Assembly (NCBI RefSeq): GCF_008275125.1
Contig: NZ_CP043473.1
Span: forward strand, 682,001-746,000
Reading direction: 5' to 3'
Length of the DNA: 64,000 nucleotides
From: Chromobacterium paludis
GTDB taxonomy: Bacteria; Pseudomonadota; Gammaproteobacteria; Burkholderiales; Chromobacteriaceae
In this document: one piece after another, positions 34,248 through 44,572 of the stretch
How the letters are laid out: every line of letters starts with the position of its first letter
Position numbering within the stretch: the first letter of the stretch is position 1
The notes under the pieces: model-generated
Seen by the model: the letters and a program-made list of their open reading frames with translations, nothing else
Databases searched by the model: none
What the model was told of the DNA's origin: nothing
Translations under genes and position numbers: made by a program

Positions 34248-36686
34248 ATGTTCAACGACCTGGCGCGGGATCAGGCGCGCATCTTGATTGTCGATGACGT
34301 GCCCAGCAATGTGCATGTCGTGCGCGAGGCGGTGCGCGGGCTGGGCGAAGTGCGCTTCGCCACCAGCGGCCGGGCGGCGCTGGACATGGTCCAGCGAACC
34401 GCGCCCGATGTGATCCTGCTCGACATCGAGATGCCGGGCATGGACGGCTATGCCGTCTGTCGCGAGATCAAGGCATCGCCGGGTTTGCAGGACATCCCGG
34501 TGATTTTCGTCACCGCGCATGATCAGACCGAGAACGAGTTGCGGGCGCTGAGCCTGGGCGGCGTGGATTTCCTGCATAAGCCGCTGAACGTGCCGGTGGC
34601 GCGCGCGCGCATCCAGACGCACTTGGCCTTGCGGCGCAAGAGCAAGCAACTGGTCCAGGTGCAACAGGAACTGGCCGATGTGCTGCGCAATCTGCCGGCC
34701 TTCATCGCGCATTGGGATAGGGAACTGCGCAATGTTTTCTGCAACGACGACGCGGGGCGTTGGTTCGGCCTGAATGCTATCGCCATGCGAGGCCTGCATG
34801 CGCGGGAGGTGCTGGGCGCGCTGAATTACGCCGCCATGGAGAGTTATCTGCGGCAGGCGCAACGGGGCGACAATGCCTCGTTCGACATGAGCTTCCTGCG
34901 GCAAAACGGCGCCACGCTGTATGGGCAGGTGGCGCTGGTGGATCGCCAGGAAGCGGGCCTGCTGATGCTGATCACCGATGTCACGGAACGCAGGCAGGCG
35001 GAGCAGGCGCTGTATGACGAGAAGGAGCGCATCCGCATCACGCTGAACTCCATCGGCGACGCGGTCATCGCCACCGACGCCCAGGGCTGCATCACCTTTC
35101 TCAACCCGATCGCGGAGATGATGACGGGCTGGCTGTCGCGCGAGGCGATCGGCATGCCGATCGAAACGATCATGCCCTTGCAAGAGAGCGGCGCCGGCCA
35201 CGTCATCGGCAATCCCATCCGTCTGGCGCTGGCGGAGCGCCGCACCGTGGGCATGGCCTTGAACTGCACCCTGCAGCGCCGCGATGGGGTATTGATGGAG
35301 GTGGAAGACTCGGCCGCGCCCATCCTCGATCATGCGGGGCGGCTAAGCGGCGCCATCATCGTGTTCCACGATGTCAGCGAAGCCAGGGCGATGGCGGTGA
35401 AGATGACCCATCTGGCCCAGCATGACGCGCTGACCAATCTGCCCAATCGCATCCTGTTGCAAGACCGGCTGCTGCAGGCTTTGCAAAAAGCGGAACAGGA
35501 TGGCGAGCGCCTCTGCATGCTGATGCTGGACCTCGATCATTTCCAGTTGATCAACGATTCCATGGGGCATTCGGTGGGCGACCTCCTGTTGCAGCAGGTG
35601 GCCAAACGCCTGCAGGGCGCCCTGCGCACCAGCGACACCATCAGCCGCCAGGGCGGAGACGAATTCATCATCCTGATGCCCGGCGTGACATCCATCGAGC
35701 AAGCCGCCATGAACGCGGACAAGCTGCGCAAGGCCGTGGCCGAGCCGTTCTGGCTGGGCGAATCGCGCTATGACCTGTCGGCGTGCATGGGGATCAGCCT
35801 GTATCCGGACGATAGCCGGGACGCCGAGGATCTGTATCGGCATGCCGATGCCGCGCTGTATCACGCCAAACAGGAAGGGCGCAATCTCTGCCGCTTCTTT
35901 TCCGGCGAAATTGAGGAAGCGCTGCTGACGCGGCGCGCCCTGGAGCGGCATATCCGCATGGGGGCCGAGCAAGGCGGCTTCATGGTGTACTACCAGCCCA
36001 AGGTGGATGTGGCCAGCCAGCGCGTCGTGGGCGTGGAGGCGCTGATGCGCTGGCGCAATGAGGATGGCGTGATTCAGCAGCCTGCCGATTTCATTCCGCT
36101 GGCGGAAAAAACCGGCTTGATCCTGCAGTTGGGCCAATTTGTGCTGAGACAGGCCTGCGTGGACGCCAAGCGTTGGCATGACGCCGGCGCCCCTTTGCAT
36201 GTGGCGGTCAATGTGTCAGCGCTGCAAATGGTGGAGGGCTGCTTCTGCGAGGATGTTCGCGCCGTCCTGCAGGAAACCGGCCTGCCCGCCAGCCTGCTGC
36301 AGCTGGAAATCACCGAGAGCATGCTGGCGCAGGATGCCGAGCGGACCATGCAGACGCTGAGCGCGCTCAAAAGCCTGGGCGTATCCATCGCCATCGATGA
36401 CTTCGGCACCGGCTATTCCAGCTTGTCCTATTTGAGGCTGTTCCCGATAGATGTTTTGAAGATCGACCAAAGCTTTGTGCACGACATGCTGACCGACAAG
36501 AACAGCGCGGCCATCGTGTCCGCCATCGTCAGCATGGCCCAAGGCATGGGTTTGAGCCTGGTGGCCGAGGGCGTGGAGTCGGAAGAGCAGGCCGTGGCCT
36601 TGTTCAAACTCGGATGCCACACCATGCAGGGCTATCACTATGGCAAGCCCATGCCGGCGGTGGAAATGGAAAAGGAGCGGGTCTAG
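34248..36686 (+). CDS. Receiver-PAS-PAS-GGDEF-EAL cyclic-di-GMP protein
   Basis: The 812-aa cytoplasmic protein has a receiver (Asp59 in VILLDIEMPGMDG), two PAS-like regions (about 146-250 and 262-380), GGDEF and EAL. The cyclase motif GGDEF is intact (469-473) with I-site RTSD exactly five residues before it (460-463). The phosphodiesterase motifs are also intact: EALMRW (597-602), NVSALQ (655-660), EITES (687-691), IDDFGTGYSSLSYLR (716-730), KIDQSFV and AEGVES (773-778). Both synthesis and breakdown of c-di-GMP are possible. The partner kinase is likely the hybrid kinase downstream. Confidence 0.93.
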   Translation: MFNDLARDQARILIVDDVPSNVHVVREAVRGLGEVRFATSGRAALDMVQRTAPDVILLDIEMPGMDGYAVCREIKASPGLQDIPVIFVTAHDQTENELRALSLGGVDFLHKPLNVPVARARIQTHLALRRKSKQLVQVQQELADVLRNLPAFIAHWDRELRNVFCNDDAGRWFGLNAIAMRGLHAREVLGALNYAAMESYLRQAQRGDNASFDMSFLRQNGATLYGQVALVDRQEAGLLMLITDVTERRQAEQALYDEKERIRITLNSIGDAVIATDAQGCITFLNPIAEMMTGWLSREAIGMPIETIMPLQESGAGHVIGNPIRLALAERRTVGMALNCTLQRRDGVLMEVEDSAAPILDHAGRLSGAIIVFHDVSEARAMAVKMTHLAQHDALTNLPNRILLQDRLLQALQKAEQDGERLCMLMLDLDHFQLINDSMGHSVGDLLLQQVAKRLQGALRTSDTISRQGGDEFIILMPGVTSIEQAAMNADKLRKAVAEPFWLGESRYDLSACMGISLYPDDSRDAEDLYRHADAALYHAKQEGRNLCRFFSGEIEEALLTRRALERHIRMGAEQGGFMVYYQPKVDVASQRVVGVEALMRWRNEDGVIQQPADFIPLAEKTGLILQLGQFVLRQACVDAKRWHDAGAPLHVAVNVSALQMVEGCFCEDVRAVLQETGLPASLLQLEITESMLAQDAERTMQTLSALKSLGVSIAIDDFGTGYSSLSYLRLFPIDVLKIDQSFVHDMLTDKNSAAIVSAIVSMAQGMGLSLVAEGVESEEQAVALFKLGCHTMQGYHYGKPMPAVEMEKERV

Positions 36687-36799
36687 CGGCGCTTGACGTT
36701 TGCAGGGCAGGGCGCGTCCGCGCTTCGGCCAATCCGCAGGGCCGGGGGCCTTTCCCGCCGACGCTTCGGGGTTCCGCGCGGGCGGAGCATGGCCATGCG

Positions 36800-36839
36800 G
36801 CGCCTGAATGCGCGCTTCGTCGCGAGCGCATTCAGGCGC
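36800..36839. repeat. 14-bp inverted repeat before the hybrid kinase gene
   Basis: GCGCCTGAATGCGC (36800-36813) and GCGCATTCAGGCGC (36826-36839) form a perfect stem with a 12-base loop. No T tract follows. It lies 77 bases upstream of the TTG start at 36916 and may be a leader hairpin or an operator. Confidence 0.6.
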
Positions 36840-36915
36840 GAGCGCGAGGCAAACGCCAACCGCCAACCGCCCCTGGCAGTCGCAACCGTGTGGGGTCCGA
36901 GGAAAGGACGATATC

Positions 36916-39900
36916 TTGAAAAAATGGGGCGAGAAGGGAGAGCGGCTTGCCGCCGGCTGGGCGCTGTTGACCCTGTTGCTGGGCTGGCTTATCAGCGGCG
37001 GGCTGGCGTTTGCCGACGCCATGCATCTGTCCGATCCGCTCAAGGCCGGCGGGGCCGGCGCCGTTCTCAGCCTTTTGCTGGCCTTGCTGGTCCACCTGTT
37101 CATGCGCGGCTATGAGCGGCACAAGCAGTTCGCCCAGGACCAGTCACGGCTGGCCGGCATCGTGGAAAGCTCGGTGGACGCCATGATCAGCAAGACGCTG
37201 GACGGCGTGGTGACCAGTTGGAATCAAAGCGCGGAACAGATCTTCGGTTTTTCAGCCGAGGAGGCGTTGGGGCGCACCGTGGCCGAATTGATCGTGCCGG
37301 AAGACCGGCTGCATGAGGAGAGGGACATCCTGGAGCGGATCCGCCGCGGCGAAAGGGTGGAGCATTTCGAAACCGTTCGCCGCTGCAAGGATGGCCGGCC
37401 CATCTTCGTGTCGGTGGCTATTTCTCCAATCCGGAGCGCGGATGGCAAGGTGATAGGCGCGTCCAAGGTGGCGCGCGACATCAGCGTCCAAAAACAGGTG
37501 GAAAGCGCCCTGCATGAGCTGAACGACAGGCTGGAGGAACTGGTGGCCAGCCGCACGGCGGAGCTGGAGAAGGCGCGCGGCATCCTGCGCGCGGTGCTGG
37601 ACGCGGTGCCCGCCATGATTGGCTATTGGGACAGCCAGCAGCGAAACCGGGTGGCCAACCATGCTTACCAGCACTGGTTTGGGCGTGCTCCCGAGCAGGT
37701 CTATGGGCTTTCCCTGCGGGAGCTGCTGGGGGAAGAACAGTATCAGGACAATCTGCCGCTGATCGAGGCGGCTTTGCGCGGCGAGCCGCAATGTTTCGAG
37801 AGACGCATGGCTTGCGCGGACGGCAAGACCCGCCATGCCCTGGTCCAGTATGTGCCGGACAGGGTCGATGGCGAGACGCTGGGGTTCTACGCGATATCGC
37901 ACGATATCACCGAGCTGGAAGAGGGGCGCCGGCAACTGAGCGCAGCCTTGCAGGACAAGGAGCTGCTGCTGAATACCATCAACCAGCAGCTGCTTTACTC
38001 CGTGTCCGACGCGGCGGGCATCATCTGCGAGGTCAACGAGCTGTTTTGCCAGACCCATGGCTACGCGCGCGAAGAGCTGCTGGGCCGCAACCACCGGCTG
38101 TTGAATTCCGGCACGCATCCGCCAGCCTTCTGGCAGTCCATGTGGCATGCGGTGAAGTCGGGACGCGCATGGCGCGGCGAGGTTTGCAACAAGACCCGCG
38201 ATGGACAGCTGCGTTGGCTGGATACCGTCATCGTGCCGCATGTCGGCGCCAGCGGCAGCATAGAGCGCTATATCTCGCTGCGCATCGACACCACCGAGAG
38301 CTTGCGCCAACAGCGCGAATTGCTGGCGGCCAAGGATCAGCTGCAACTGGCGGCCGAAGTGGCCCATCTGGGCGTGTGGAGCTGGACCCCGGACGATAAC
38401 CGTCTGAACTGGAATGGCCGCATGTTCGACATTTATGCTCAGCCGCCAGCGCAAGAGGGGTTGGATTACCGGCACTGGCGCGAACGCGTGCATCCGGACG
38501 ATCTGTCGCGTGTGGAAGCCAGCCTGAGCGACGCCGTGGCGGGCGTGGCCGAGTTCGATACGGCCTTCCGCCTGGTGCTGCCTGATGGCGGCATCCGCTT
38601 CATCCAGGCCGCCGCCACGGTGGAGCGCGACGATAAGGGGCGCGCGGTGCGCGTCACTGGCATCAATCAGGACATCACGGCGCAGCGGGTCTTTGAGGAA
38701 AACCTGCTGCAAGCCAAGCAGCAAGCGGAGCAGGCTAGTGTGGTGAAAAGCCAGTTCCTGGCCAATATGAGCCACGAGATCCGCACGCCTATGAACGCGG
38801 TACTGGGCTTGCTGCAATTGTTGCTGCACACCCGGCTGGATGAGCGGCAGCGCGATTACGTGGGCAAGACGCAGACGGCTGCCAAGTCCTTGCTGGGTTT
38901 GCTCAACGACATTCTGGACTTTTCCAAGATAGACGCAGGCAAGCTGCAGCTGGACATCCATCCCTTCGAGCTGGAAGGCCTGATGCGAGACCTGTCCGTC
39001 GTGCTGTCCGCCAACAACGGCGACCGCAATGTCGAGGTGTTGTTCCGCATCGACCCGGAACTGCCCTCCCTGCTATGCGGCGACCGGCTGCGCCTGCTGC
39101 AGATTTTGATCAACCTGGCCGGCAATGCGCTGAAATTCACCAGTCAGGGCCAGGTGGTGGTGGCGCTGGGCGAGCAGGCGCGTTGCGATAATCGGGTGCG
39201 GCTGCGGATCGAGATCAGCGACACCGGCATCGGCATTGCGCCGGAGCAGATGGCGCGCATCTTCGATGGCTTCACCCAGGCCGAGGCCTCCACCACCCGC
39301 CGCTTTGGCGGAACCGGCTTGGGGCTGGTGATCAGCAAGCGCCTGGTGGAGCTGATGGGCGGACGCCTGCAGGTGGAGAGCCAGCTGGGCTGCGGCAGCC
39401 GCTTCTGGTTCGATCTGGAGCTGGAGATCGCAGACGATGCGCCGTTGGTGTTGACGCCCTCCGTGCTGAAAGACCGCATGCGCATCCTGGTGGTGGACGA
39501 CAATCCGCTGGCTGGCGAGATACTCGGCAATACCATCAACCAGATAGGCTGGCGCGCCGAGTACGCCGACGGCGGCGAGGAGGCGCTGGAGAGCGTGCAC
39601 CGGCTGGCGGCATTGGGCCAGCGCTACGACGTGGTGCTGATGGACTGGCGCATGCCGGGGATGGATGGCCTGGGCGTGGCCGAGCGCATGCGGCGCGAAC
39701 TGGCCGGCGAGCGTCCGCCGGTGATCATCATGGTGACGGCTTTTGGCCGAGAGGTGCTGGCCGAGGCGGTGGACCAGCAGAATGCGCCGTTCAGCGACTT
39801 CCTGACCAAACCGATCACGCCGCAGCAACTGGTGGACGCGGTGGGGCGATCGGTGGATTGGCGTGGCCGGCCGGAGGGCCAGGCGGTCAGCGGCAACGAG

Positions 39901-40914
39901 GCCTTGGGGCGCCGCCTGGCCGGTTTGCGCATCCTGCTGGTGGAGGACAATGCGCTGAACCGGCAGGTGGCGTCGGCGCTGCTGGAGGAGGAAGGCGCGC
40001 AAGTGGCCGTGGCCGAAGGCGGCCTGCCCGGCGTAGCCATGGCCACAGCGGCTGAGCCGCCGTTTGATATCGTGATCATGGACGTGCAGATGCCGGACAT
40101 AGACGGCCTGGAGGCGACGCGGCGCATTCGCGCCGACGTGCGCTGCCAGTCCCTGCCCATTCTGGCGATGACGGCTAATGCCTCGCATTCGGACCGCGAG
40201 GCCTGCCTGGGGGCGGGCATGAACGACCATGTCGGCAAGCCCATCGACGTTGACGAACTGGTGCCCAAGCTGCTGAGCTTGTGCGGCCAGCGCCAGCTTG
40301 CCGCCCCGCCCGCGGCGGGAGTGGGCGCGGGTGAGGAAGAAGTGGAGCCGCTGTCGTCGCGCCTGCGCCGCTTCGGCAACCGCCTGTCGGTTTACCGCGT
40401 GGCGCTGAATACTTTCCAGCAGGAGTGCCAGGATTTGCTGGAAGCCGCGAGGCTGGCTGGCGGTGCGGAAGACGAGCAGCGCAAAGCCCGTGCCATCGCC
40501 TTGCATACCTTGAAGGGGCTGGCCGCCACCATGGGCGCATCGGCCTTGAGCCAGCAGGCGGCGGCGTTGGAAAAACGGATCAAGGCGGGCGAGGAGGCGG
40601 ACTGGACGCGGGAGCTGCCAGGCCTGTCCGCATGCCTGGAGCGCAGCGCCGGCCTGCTGATGCAGTCCATGCCTCCGCCGGACGCGGCTCCGATGGAGCC
40701 TGCGGCGGGAGACGGCAGCCAGGAGCAGATGCTGGGGGAAGTCATGGCCATGCTGGAGGACTGCAATCTGGCAGTGGTCGATCTCGTCGGCGAACTGAGG
40801 CGGCGCGGGTGGGGGGCGCCAGCGGCGACGCTGGATGAGCTGGAAAAGTGCGTGGCGCAGTTGGACTTCGCCGAAGCCGCCCAGATCGTCCGCCGCCTGC
40901 AGGCCCCCACTTGA
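36916..40914 (+). CDS. Large hybrid histidine kinase (4 PAS, HisKA, HATPase, 2 REC, Hpt)
   Basis: The frame encodes 1332 aa from a proposed TTG at 36916, which has AGGA seven bases upstream and puts two membrane helices (about 13-32 and 48-62) near the N-terminus. An in-frame ATG at 36808 is the alternative, but it lies inside the inverted repeat. In TTG numbering: PAS regions at about 75-195, 220-340, 350-465 and 470-590; His620 in [10 protein letters not shown]; ATPase boxes [16 protein letters not shown] and GGTGLGL; receivers with Asp910 (MDWRMPG) and Asp1056 (MDVQMPD); Hpt His1197 (ALHTLKG). A full phosphorelay in one polypeptide. Confidence 0.92.
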   Translation: MKKWGEKGERLAAGWALLTLLLGWLISGGLAFADAMHLSDPLKAGGAGAVLSLLLALLVHLFMRGYERHKQFAQDQSRLAGIVESSVDAMISKTLDGVVTSWNQSAEQIFGFSAEEALGRTVAELIVPEDRLHEERDILERIRRGERVEHFETVRRCKDGRPIFVSVAISPIRSADGKVIGASKVARDISVQKQVESALHELNDRLEELVASRTAELEKARGILRAVLDAVPAMIGYWDSQQRNRVANHAYQHWFGRAPEQVYGLSLRELLGEEQYQDNLPLIEAALRGEPQCFERRMACADGKTRHALVQYVPDRVDGETLGFYAISHDITELEEGRRQLSAALQDKELLLNTINQQLLYSVSDAAGIICEVNELFCQTHGYAREELLGRNHRLLNSGTHPPAFWQSMWHAVKSGRAWRGEVCNKTRDGQLRWLDTVIVPHVGASGSIERYISLRIDTTESLRQQRELLAAKDQLQLAAEVAHLGVWSWTPDDNRLNWNGRMFDIYAQPPAQEGLDYRHWRERVHPDDLSRVEASLSDAVAGVAEFDTAFRLVLPDGGIRFIQAAATVERDDKGRAVRVTGINQDITAQRVFEENLLQAKQQAEQASVVKSQFLANMSHEIRTPMNAVLGLLQLLLHTRLDERQRDYVGKTQTAAKSLLGLLNDILDFSKIDAGKLQLDIHPFELEGLMRDLSVVLSANNGDRNVEVLFRIDPELPSLLCGDRLRLLQILINLAGNALKFTSQGQVVVALGEQARCDNRVRLRIEISDTGIGIAPEQMARIFDGFTQAEASTTRRFGGTGLGLVISKRLVELMGGRLQVESQLGCGSRFWFDLELEIADDAPLVLTPSVLKDRMRILVVDDNPLAGEILGNTINQIGWRAEYADGGEEALESVHRLAALGQRYDVVLMDWRMPGMDGLGVAERMRRELAGERPPVIIMVTAFGREVLAEAVDQQNAPFSDFLTKPITPQQLVDAVGRSVDWRGRPEGQAVSGNEALGRRLAGLRILLVEDNALNRQVASALLEEEGAQVAVAEGGLPGVAMATAAEPPFDIVIMDVQMPDIDGLEATRRIRADVRCQSLPILAMTANASHSDREACLGAGMNDHVGKPIDVDELVPKLLSLCGQRQLAAPPAAGVGAGEEEVEPLSSRLRRFGNRLSVYRVALNTFQQECQDLLEAARLAGGAEDEQRKARAIALHTLKGLAATMGASALSQQAAALEKRIKAGEEADWTRELPGLSACLERSAGLLMQSMPPPDAAPMEPAAGDGSQEQMLGEVMAMLEDCNLAVVDLVGELRRRGWGAPAATLDELEKCVAQLDFAEAAQIVRRLQAPT

Positions 40915-40923
40915 GCCGCTTGC

Positions 40924-43230
40924 TCAGGCGGCGTGCGTGGACCGGCTGAGCAATACCGGCACTGACTTCGAGGTGGGCGTATTGGAGACGGTTGCCACGC
41001 TGTCCAGCGGGATCAGCGGATTGGTTTCCGGGAAGTAAGCGCCCAGGCAGCCGCGCGGGATGTCGTACTCCACCAGCAAAAAGCCGTCGGCCCGCCGTTC
41101 CACGCCGTCATGCCATACCGTGAAAATATCCACGCGCTCGCCGGCGGCGAAGCCCAGCTTGGCGATGTCCTCGCGGTGGATCAGCAAGATGCGGCGCTGG
41201 CCGTAGACGCCGCGGTAGCGGTCGTCCAGGGCGTAGATGGTGGTGTTGTACTGGTCGTGGGAGCGGGCGGTCATCAGCACCATCAGCCTATCGCCATGCA
41301 GCGCGCGCGCGCGGGCGATGGGCGTGTCTTTTTCCAGCGCGTGGACGATGAACTGCGCCTTGCCGCTGGGCGTGAGCCAGCGTCGCTCGCGCGAGGCCGG
41401 CGTCAGGTGGAAGCCGCCTGGCTGGGCCACGCGGGCGTTGAAGTCCTCGAAGCCCGGAATGGCCTGGGCGATTTCGTCGCGGATGCGGGCGTAGTCGTCC
41501 ACGTAAGCCAGCCAGTCTATTTTGTCGCTGCCCAGCGTGGCGTGGGCCAGGCGCGCGGTGATGGCGGTTTCCGACAACAGCTGTTCCGATGCCGGCGCAT
41601 TGATGCCGTAGGACAGGTGCACCATGCACATGGAGTCTTCCACTGTCACACCCTGCGGGCCGGTTTTTTGCAGGTCGATCTCGGTGCGGCCCAGGGTGGG
41701 CAGGATCAGCGCGTCCTGGCCGTGGATCAGGTGGCTGCGGTTCAGCTTGGTGGAAATCTGCACCGTCAGCGCGCAGTTTTGCAAGGCGGCGAAGGTGAGC
41801 GGCGTGTCCGGCGTGGCCATGGCGAAATTGCCGCCCAGGCCGACAAAGACCTTGACCCTGCCGTCGCGCATGGCGTGGATGGTGTCCACGGCGTCCAGGC
41901 CGTGCGCGCGCGGCGGCTCGAAGCCGTAAACCCGGCCCAGGCGGTCCAGGAAGGCCGGCGTAGGTTTGTCCTCTATGCCCATGGTGCGGTCGCCCTGCAC
42001 ATTGGAGTGGCCGCGCACCGGGCATAGGCCGGCGCCGCGACGGCCGATATTGCCGCGCATCATCATCAGGTTGGACAGCATCTGGATGGCGGCCACGGAG
42101 TCTCGGTGCTGGGTCAGGCCCATGCCCCAAGTGCAGATTACCGCCTTGCCTTGCGCGTAGACTTGGGCCAGCTTGGCGATGTCCTCGAACGGCACGCCGG
42201 CGGCGGCGATCAGCTCCGCCCAGCTCTCGGCGCGCAGATCGGAGGCGAAGGCGTCGAAGCCGTGGCAGTGTTCGGCCAGGAAGTCGACATCCAGCACGCG
42301 TTCGCCGCCCTTGGCTGTGGCTTCGTCATCCAGCTCCAGCACGCGCTTGGCCACGCCCTTGATCAGGGCGAAGTCCCCGCCCAGCATGGGGCGGATGAAC
42401 AGCGAGCTGATCCGCGCGCCGCCGTTCACCAGGTCCAGCGGGTGCTGCGGGCTGGCGAAGCGGTCCAGGCCTTTTTCCTTCAGCGGGTTGATCGACACGA
42501 TGGTCGCGCCGCGTTTGGCCGCCGCGCGCAGCTCGTTCAGCATGCGCGGGTGGTTGGTGGCCGGGTTTTGGCCGAATACCAGGATGGTGTCGGCGTGTTC
42601 GAAGTCGTCCAGCACCACCGTGGCTTTGCCCACGCCCACCGTCTGCGGCAGCGCGCGGCTGGACGATTCGTGGCACAGATTGGAGCAGTCCGGAAAGTTG
42701 TTGGTGCCGTACAGGCGCACGAATAGCTGGAACAGATAGGCGGTTTCATTGCTGGTGCGGCCGGAGACGTAGAAGGCGGCCTGATTCGGATCGGGCAGGG
42801 CCTGCAGATGGCCGGCGATCCGGGCGAAGGCGTCGTCCCAGCTGATGGGCAGGTAGCGGTCGCTGGCCGCGTCGTAGGCCAGCGGCTCGGTCAGGCGGCC
42901 GTGCTGCTCCAACTCGTAATCGCTTTGTCGCAGCAGCTCCGCCACGGTGCGGCGGGCGAAGAAATCCGCGCCTATGCGGCGTGAAGTGGCCTCGGCCGCC
43001 ACGGCCTTGACCCCGTTCTCGCAGAACTCAAACGTGGATGTGTGCTCTCGGTCCGGCCAGGCGCAGCCCGGGCAATCGAAGCCGTCCGGCTGGTTCTGGC
43101 TCAGCAGCGTCTTGTAGCGGCTGCCGGGCACGTCCTCTTTCCACAGCGTGATGGTGGTGCTCTTGATCGAATCCAGGCCGCCGGCAGGCTGGCGATAGGC
43201 TTCGATGCGTTCCTTGGGCTTGTGGTCCAT
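40924..43230 (-). CDS. FdhF/YdeP-family molybdopterin oxidoreductase
   Basis: The 768-aa protein resembles E. coli YdeP, a formate-dehydrogenase-like protein linked to acid resistance. CPGCAWPD (53-60) and FEFCENG with Cys70 give only three cysteines near the N-terminus, unlike the four-cysteine 4Fe-4S motif of typical FdhF. A segment, NFPDCSNLCHESSSRALPQT, marks the active-site region, where FDH has Cys or Sec. Molybdopterin-binding parts include GQNPATNHPRM, GRRGAGLCPVRGHSNVQGDR and the C-terminal YDIPRGCLGAYFPETNPLIP. The reaction is unknown. The ribosome site is weak. Confidence 0.85.
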   Translation of the reverse strand: MDHKPKERIEAYRQPAGGLDSIKSTTITLWKEDVPGSRYKTLLSQNQPDGFDCPGCAWPDREHTSTFEFCENGVKAVAAEATSRRIGADFFARRTVAELLRQSDYELEQHGRLTEPLAYDAASDRYLPISWDDAFARIAGHLQALPDPNQAAFYVSGRTSNETAYLFQLFVRLYGTNNFPDCSNLCHESSSRALPQTVGVGKATVVLDDFEHADTILVFGQNPATNHPRMLNELRAAAKRGATIVSINPLKEKGLDRFASPQHPLDLVNGGARISSLFIRPMLGGDFALIKGVAKRVLELDDEATAKGGERVLDVDFLAEHCHGFDAFASDLRAESWAELIAAAGVPFEDIAKLAQVYAQGKAVICTWGMGLTQHRDSVAAIQMLSNLMMMRGNIGRRGAGLCPVRGHSNVQGDRTMGIEDKPTPAFLDRLGRVYGFEPPRAHGLDAVDTIHAMRDGRVKVFVGLGGNFAMATPDTPLTFAALQNCALTVQISTKLNRSHLIHGQDALILPTLGRTEIDLQKTGPQGVTVEDSMCMVHLSYGINAPASEQLLSETAITARLAHATLGSDKIDWLAYVDDYARIRDEIAQAIPGFEDFNARVAQPGGFHLTPASRERRWLTPSGKAQFIVHALEKDTPIARARALHGDRLMVLMTARSHDQYNTTIYALDDRYRGVYGQRRILLIHREDIAKLGFAAGERVDIFTVWHDGVERRADGFLLVEYDIPRGCLGAYFPETNPLIPLDSVATVSNTPTSKSVPVLLSRSTHAA

Positions 43231-43406
43231 GGCGGGGTGTCCAGATGGGTAGGCGGTGAAAGCTTGGGCCGCCGTAGCGGTGGGCGGATAGGCCCCAAGG
43301 ATAAATCCGGCCGGCGGGGGCGCGTCAAGGCTTTATCTGCGAGTCATGTCCGCGGCGGCGCGCGCATGCCGGCGGCTGGTCTTGCCGAGGCGGCGGGAGG
43401 ATAATG

Positions 43407-43688
43407 TCAGCCAGCGGGCGAGAACAGCTGGCGACACAGGGCCTTGCCCTGCTCGGTCAGCCTGGCATCGCCCTGGCCGGTCTCGTCCAGGCGCATCGTC
43501 GTCAATCCAAGTTCGTCCAGCAGCGACAGGCTGCGCCGCAGGGTGCTCATGCGCAGGCCGGCCTGCTTGCACAGCCTGGGCAGCGACCAGGGCGCGTCGC
43601 GGGCGGATTCGGCGCGCCATAGCTGGGACAGCAGGGCGGCGATGGCAGGGTCCAGTTGTTCGGTTTTAAGAGGCAGGTCTGCGGTCAT
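43407..43688 (-). CDS. Small winged-helix-like protein near fdhD
   Basis: The 93-aa protein looks like a winged helix: PAIAALLSQLWRAESARDAP, then SLPRLCKQAGLRMSTLRRSL as helix-turn-helix, LSLLDELGLTTMRLDETG as strand-wing, and ARLTEQGKALCRQLFSP at the end, like ArsR/MarR-type wings. A DNA-binding role is likely but unproven. It is divergent from fdhD by 68 bases and lies 176 bases upstream of the YdeP-like gene on its strand. It could therefore control either one. Confidence 0.65.
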   Translation of the reverse strand: MTADLPLKTEQLDPAIAALLSQLWRAESARDAPWSLPRLCKQAGLRMSTLRRSLSLLDELGLTTMRLDETGQGDARLTEQGKALCRQLFSPAG

Positions 43689-43756
43689 GGCGCGCGCTAG
43701 GAGTGGAATCGGGCCTAGTCTAGCGTACTCGGGCGGAGCGACGCGGAAAGAAGAGA

Positions 43757-44572
43757 ATGGATGCGATCAAGGACGACGTCGGCGCGGTCCGGCTGGCGGT
43801 GCGGCGGCACCGGGACGGCGCGGCGTCGGACGCCACCGACTGGGTGGCGGAGGAGGCGCCGGTGGCGCTGGTGTTCAACGGCATTTCGCATGCGGTGATG
43901 ATGGCGACGCCGTGCGATCTGGCCGAGCTGGCGGTCGGCTTCGCCTTGAGCGAGGGCATTGTCGCGCGGCGGGCGGAGATTTTCGACGTCGAGGCGGAAA
44001 GCGTCTGCGGCGGTGCGGAGGTGAGGCTGGAAATCGCCCAGCCGGCCTTCCTGGCCATGAAGGAAAGGCGCCGCTCGCTGGCCGGCCGCACCGGCTGCGG
44101 CGTGTGCGGCATCGAGAGCCTGGGCTTGCTCGATCTGGCGCCTGAGCCCATCGCGCCGCCGCCGCGCCCCGTCGCCGCCGACGGCCAGGCCATCGCTCGC
44201 GCGGCGGCTGGCTTGCCGCCGCATCAGCATTTGACGCGCTTGACCGGCTGCGCCCACGCCGCCGCCTGGTGCGCTTTGGATGGAACCGTGGGCAAGGTGT
44301 TTGAGGACGTGGGCCGGCATAATGCCCTGGACAAGCTGATAGGCTGGCTGGCGATGCGGGAGATCGCGCCGGGCGATGGCTTCGTTTTCCTGTCCAGCCG
44401 CGCCAGCTACGAGCTGGTGCGCAAGGCGGCGCGGGTCAATATTCCCATGCTGGCCACCATTTCCGCGCCCACCGCCCTGGCGGTGGATATCGCGCGCCGC
44501 GCCGGGGTGACGCTGGCCAGCTTCTGTCGGCAGAACGGTTTCGTCGAGTATACCGCCCAAGCTCAAGCCTGA
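43757..44572 (+). CDS. fdhD: FdhD, formate dehydrogenase accessory sulfurtransferase
   Basis: FdhD moves sulfur from IscS to the molybdenum cofactor, which is needed for formate dehydrogenase activity. The 271-aa protein carries the CxxC pair Cys114/Cys117 in RTGCGVCGIESL, with the fold markers APVALVFNGISHAVMM, DLAELAVGFALSEGIV, EDVGRHNALDKLIG and FLSSRASYELVRKAA. The start ATG 43757 is the first in frame. Its end overlaps mobA by ten bases, tail to tail. Confidence 0.95.
   Translation: MDAIKDDVGAVRLAVRRHRDGAASDATDWVAEEAPVALVFNGISHAVMMATPCDLAELAVGFALSEGIVARRAEIFDVEAESVCGGAEVRLEIAQPAFLAMKERRRSLAGRTGCGVCGIESLGLLDLAPEPIAPPPRPVAADGQAIARAAAGLPPHQHLTRLTGCAHAAAWCALDGTVGKVFEDVGRHNALDKLIGWLAMREIAPGDGFVFLSSRASYELVRKAARVNIPMLATISAPTALAVDIARRAGVTLASFCRQNGFVEYTAQAQA

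Noticed and set aside
40924..43230. Selenocysteine in the formate-dehydrogenase-like protein
   Set aside because: No in-frame TGA is present. The frame is continuous and resembles YdeP, not the selenocysteine enzyme.
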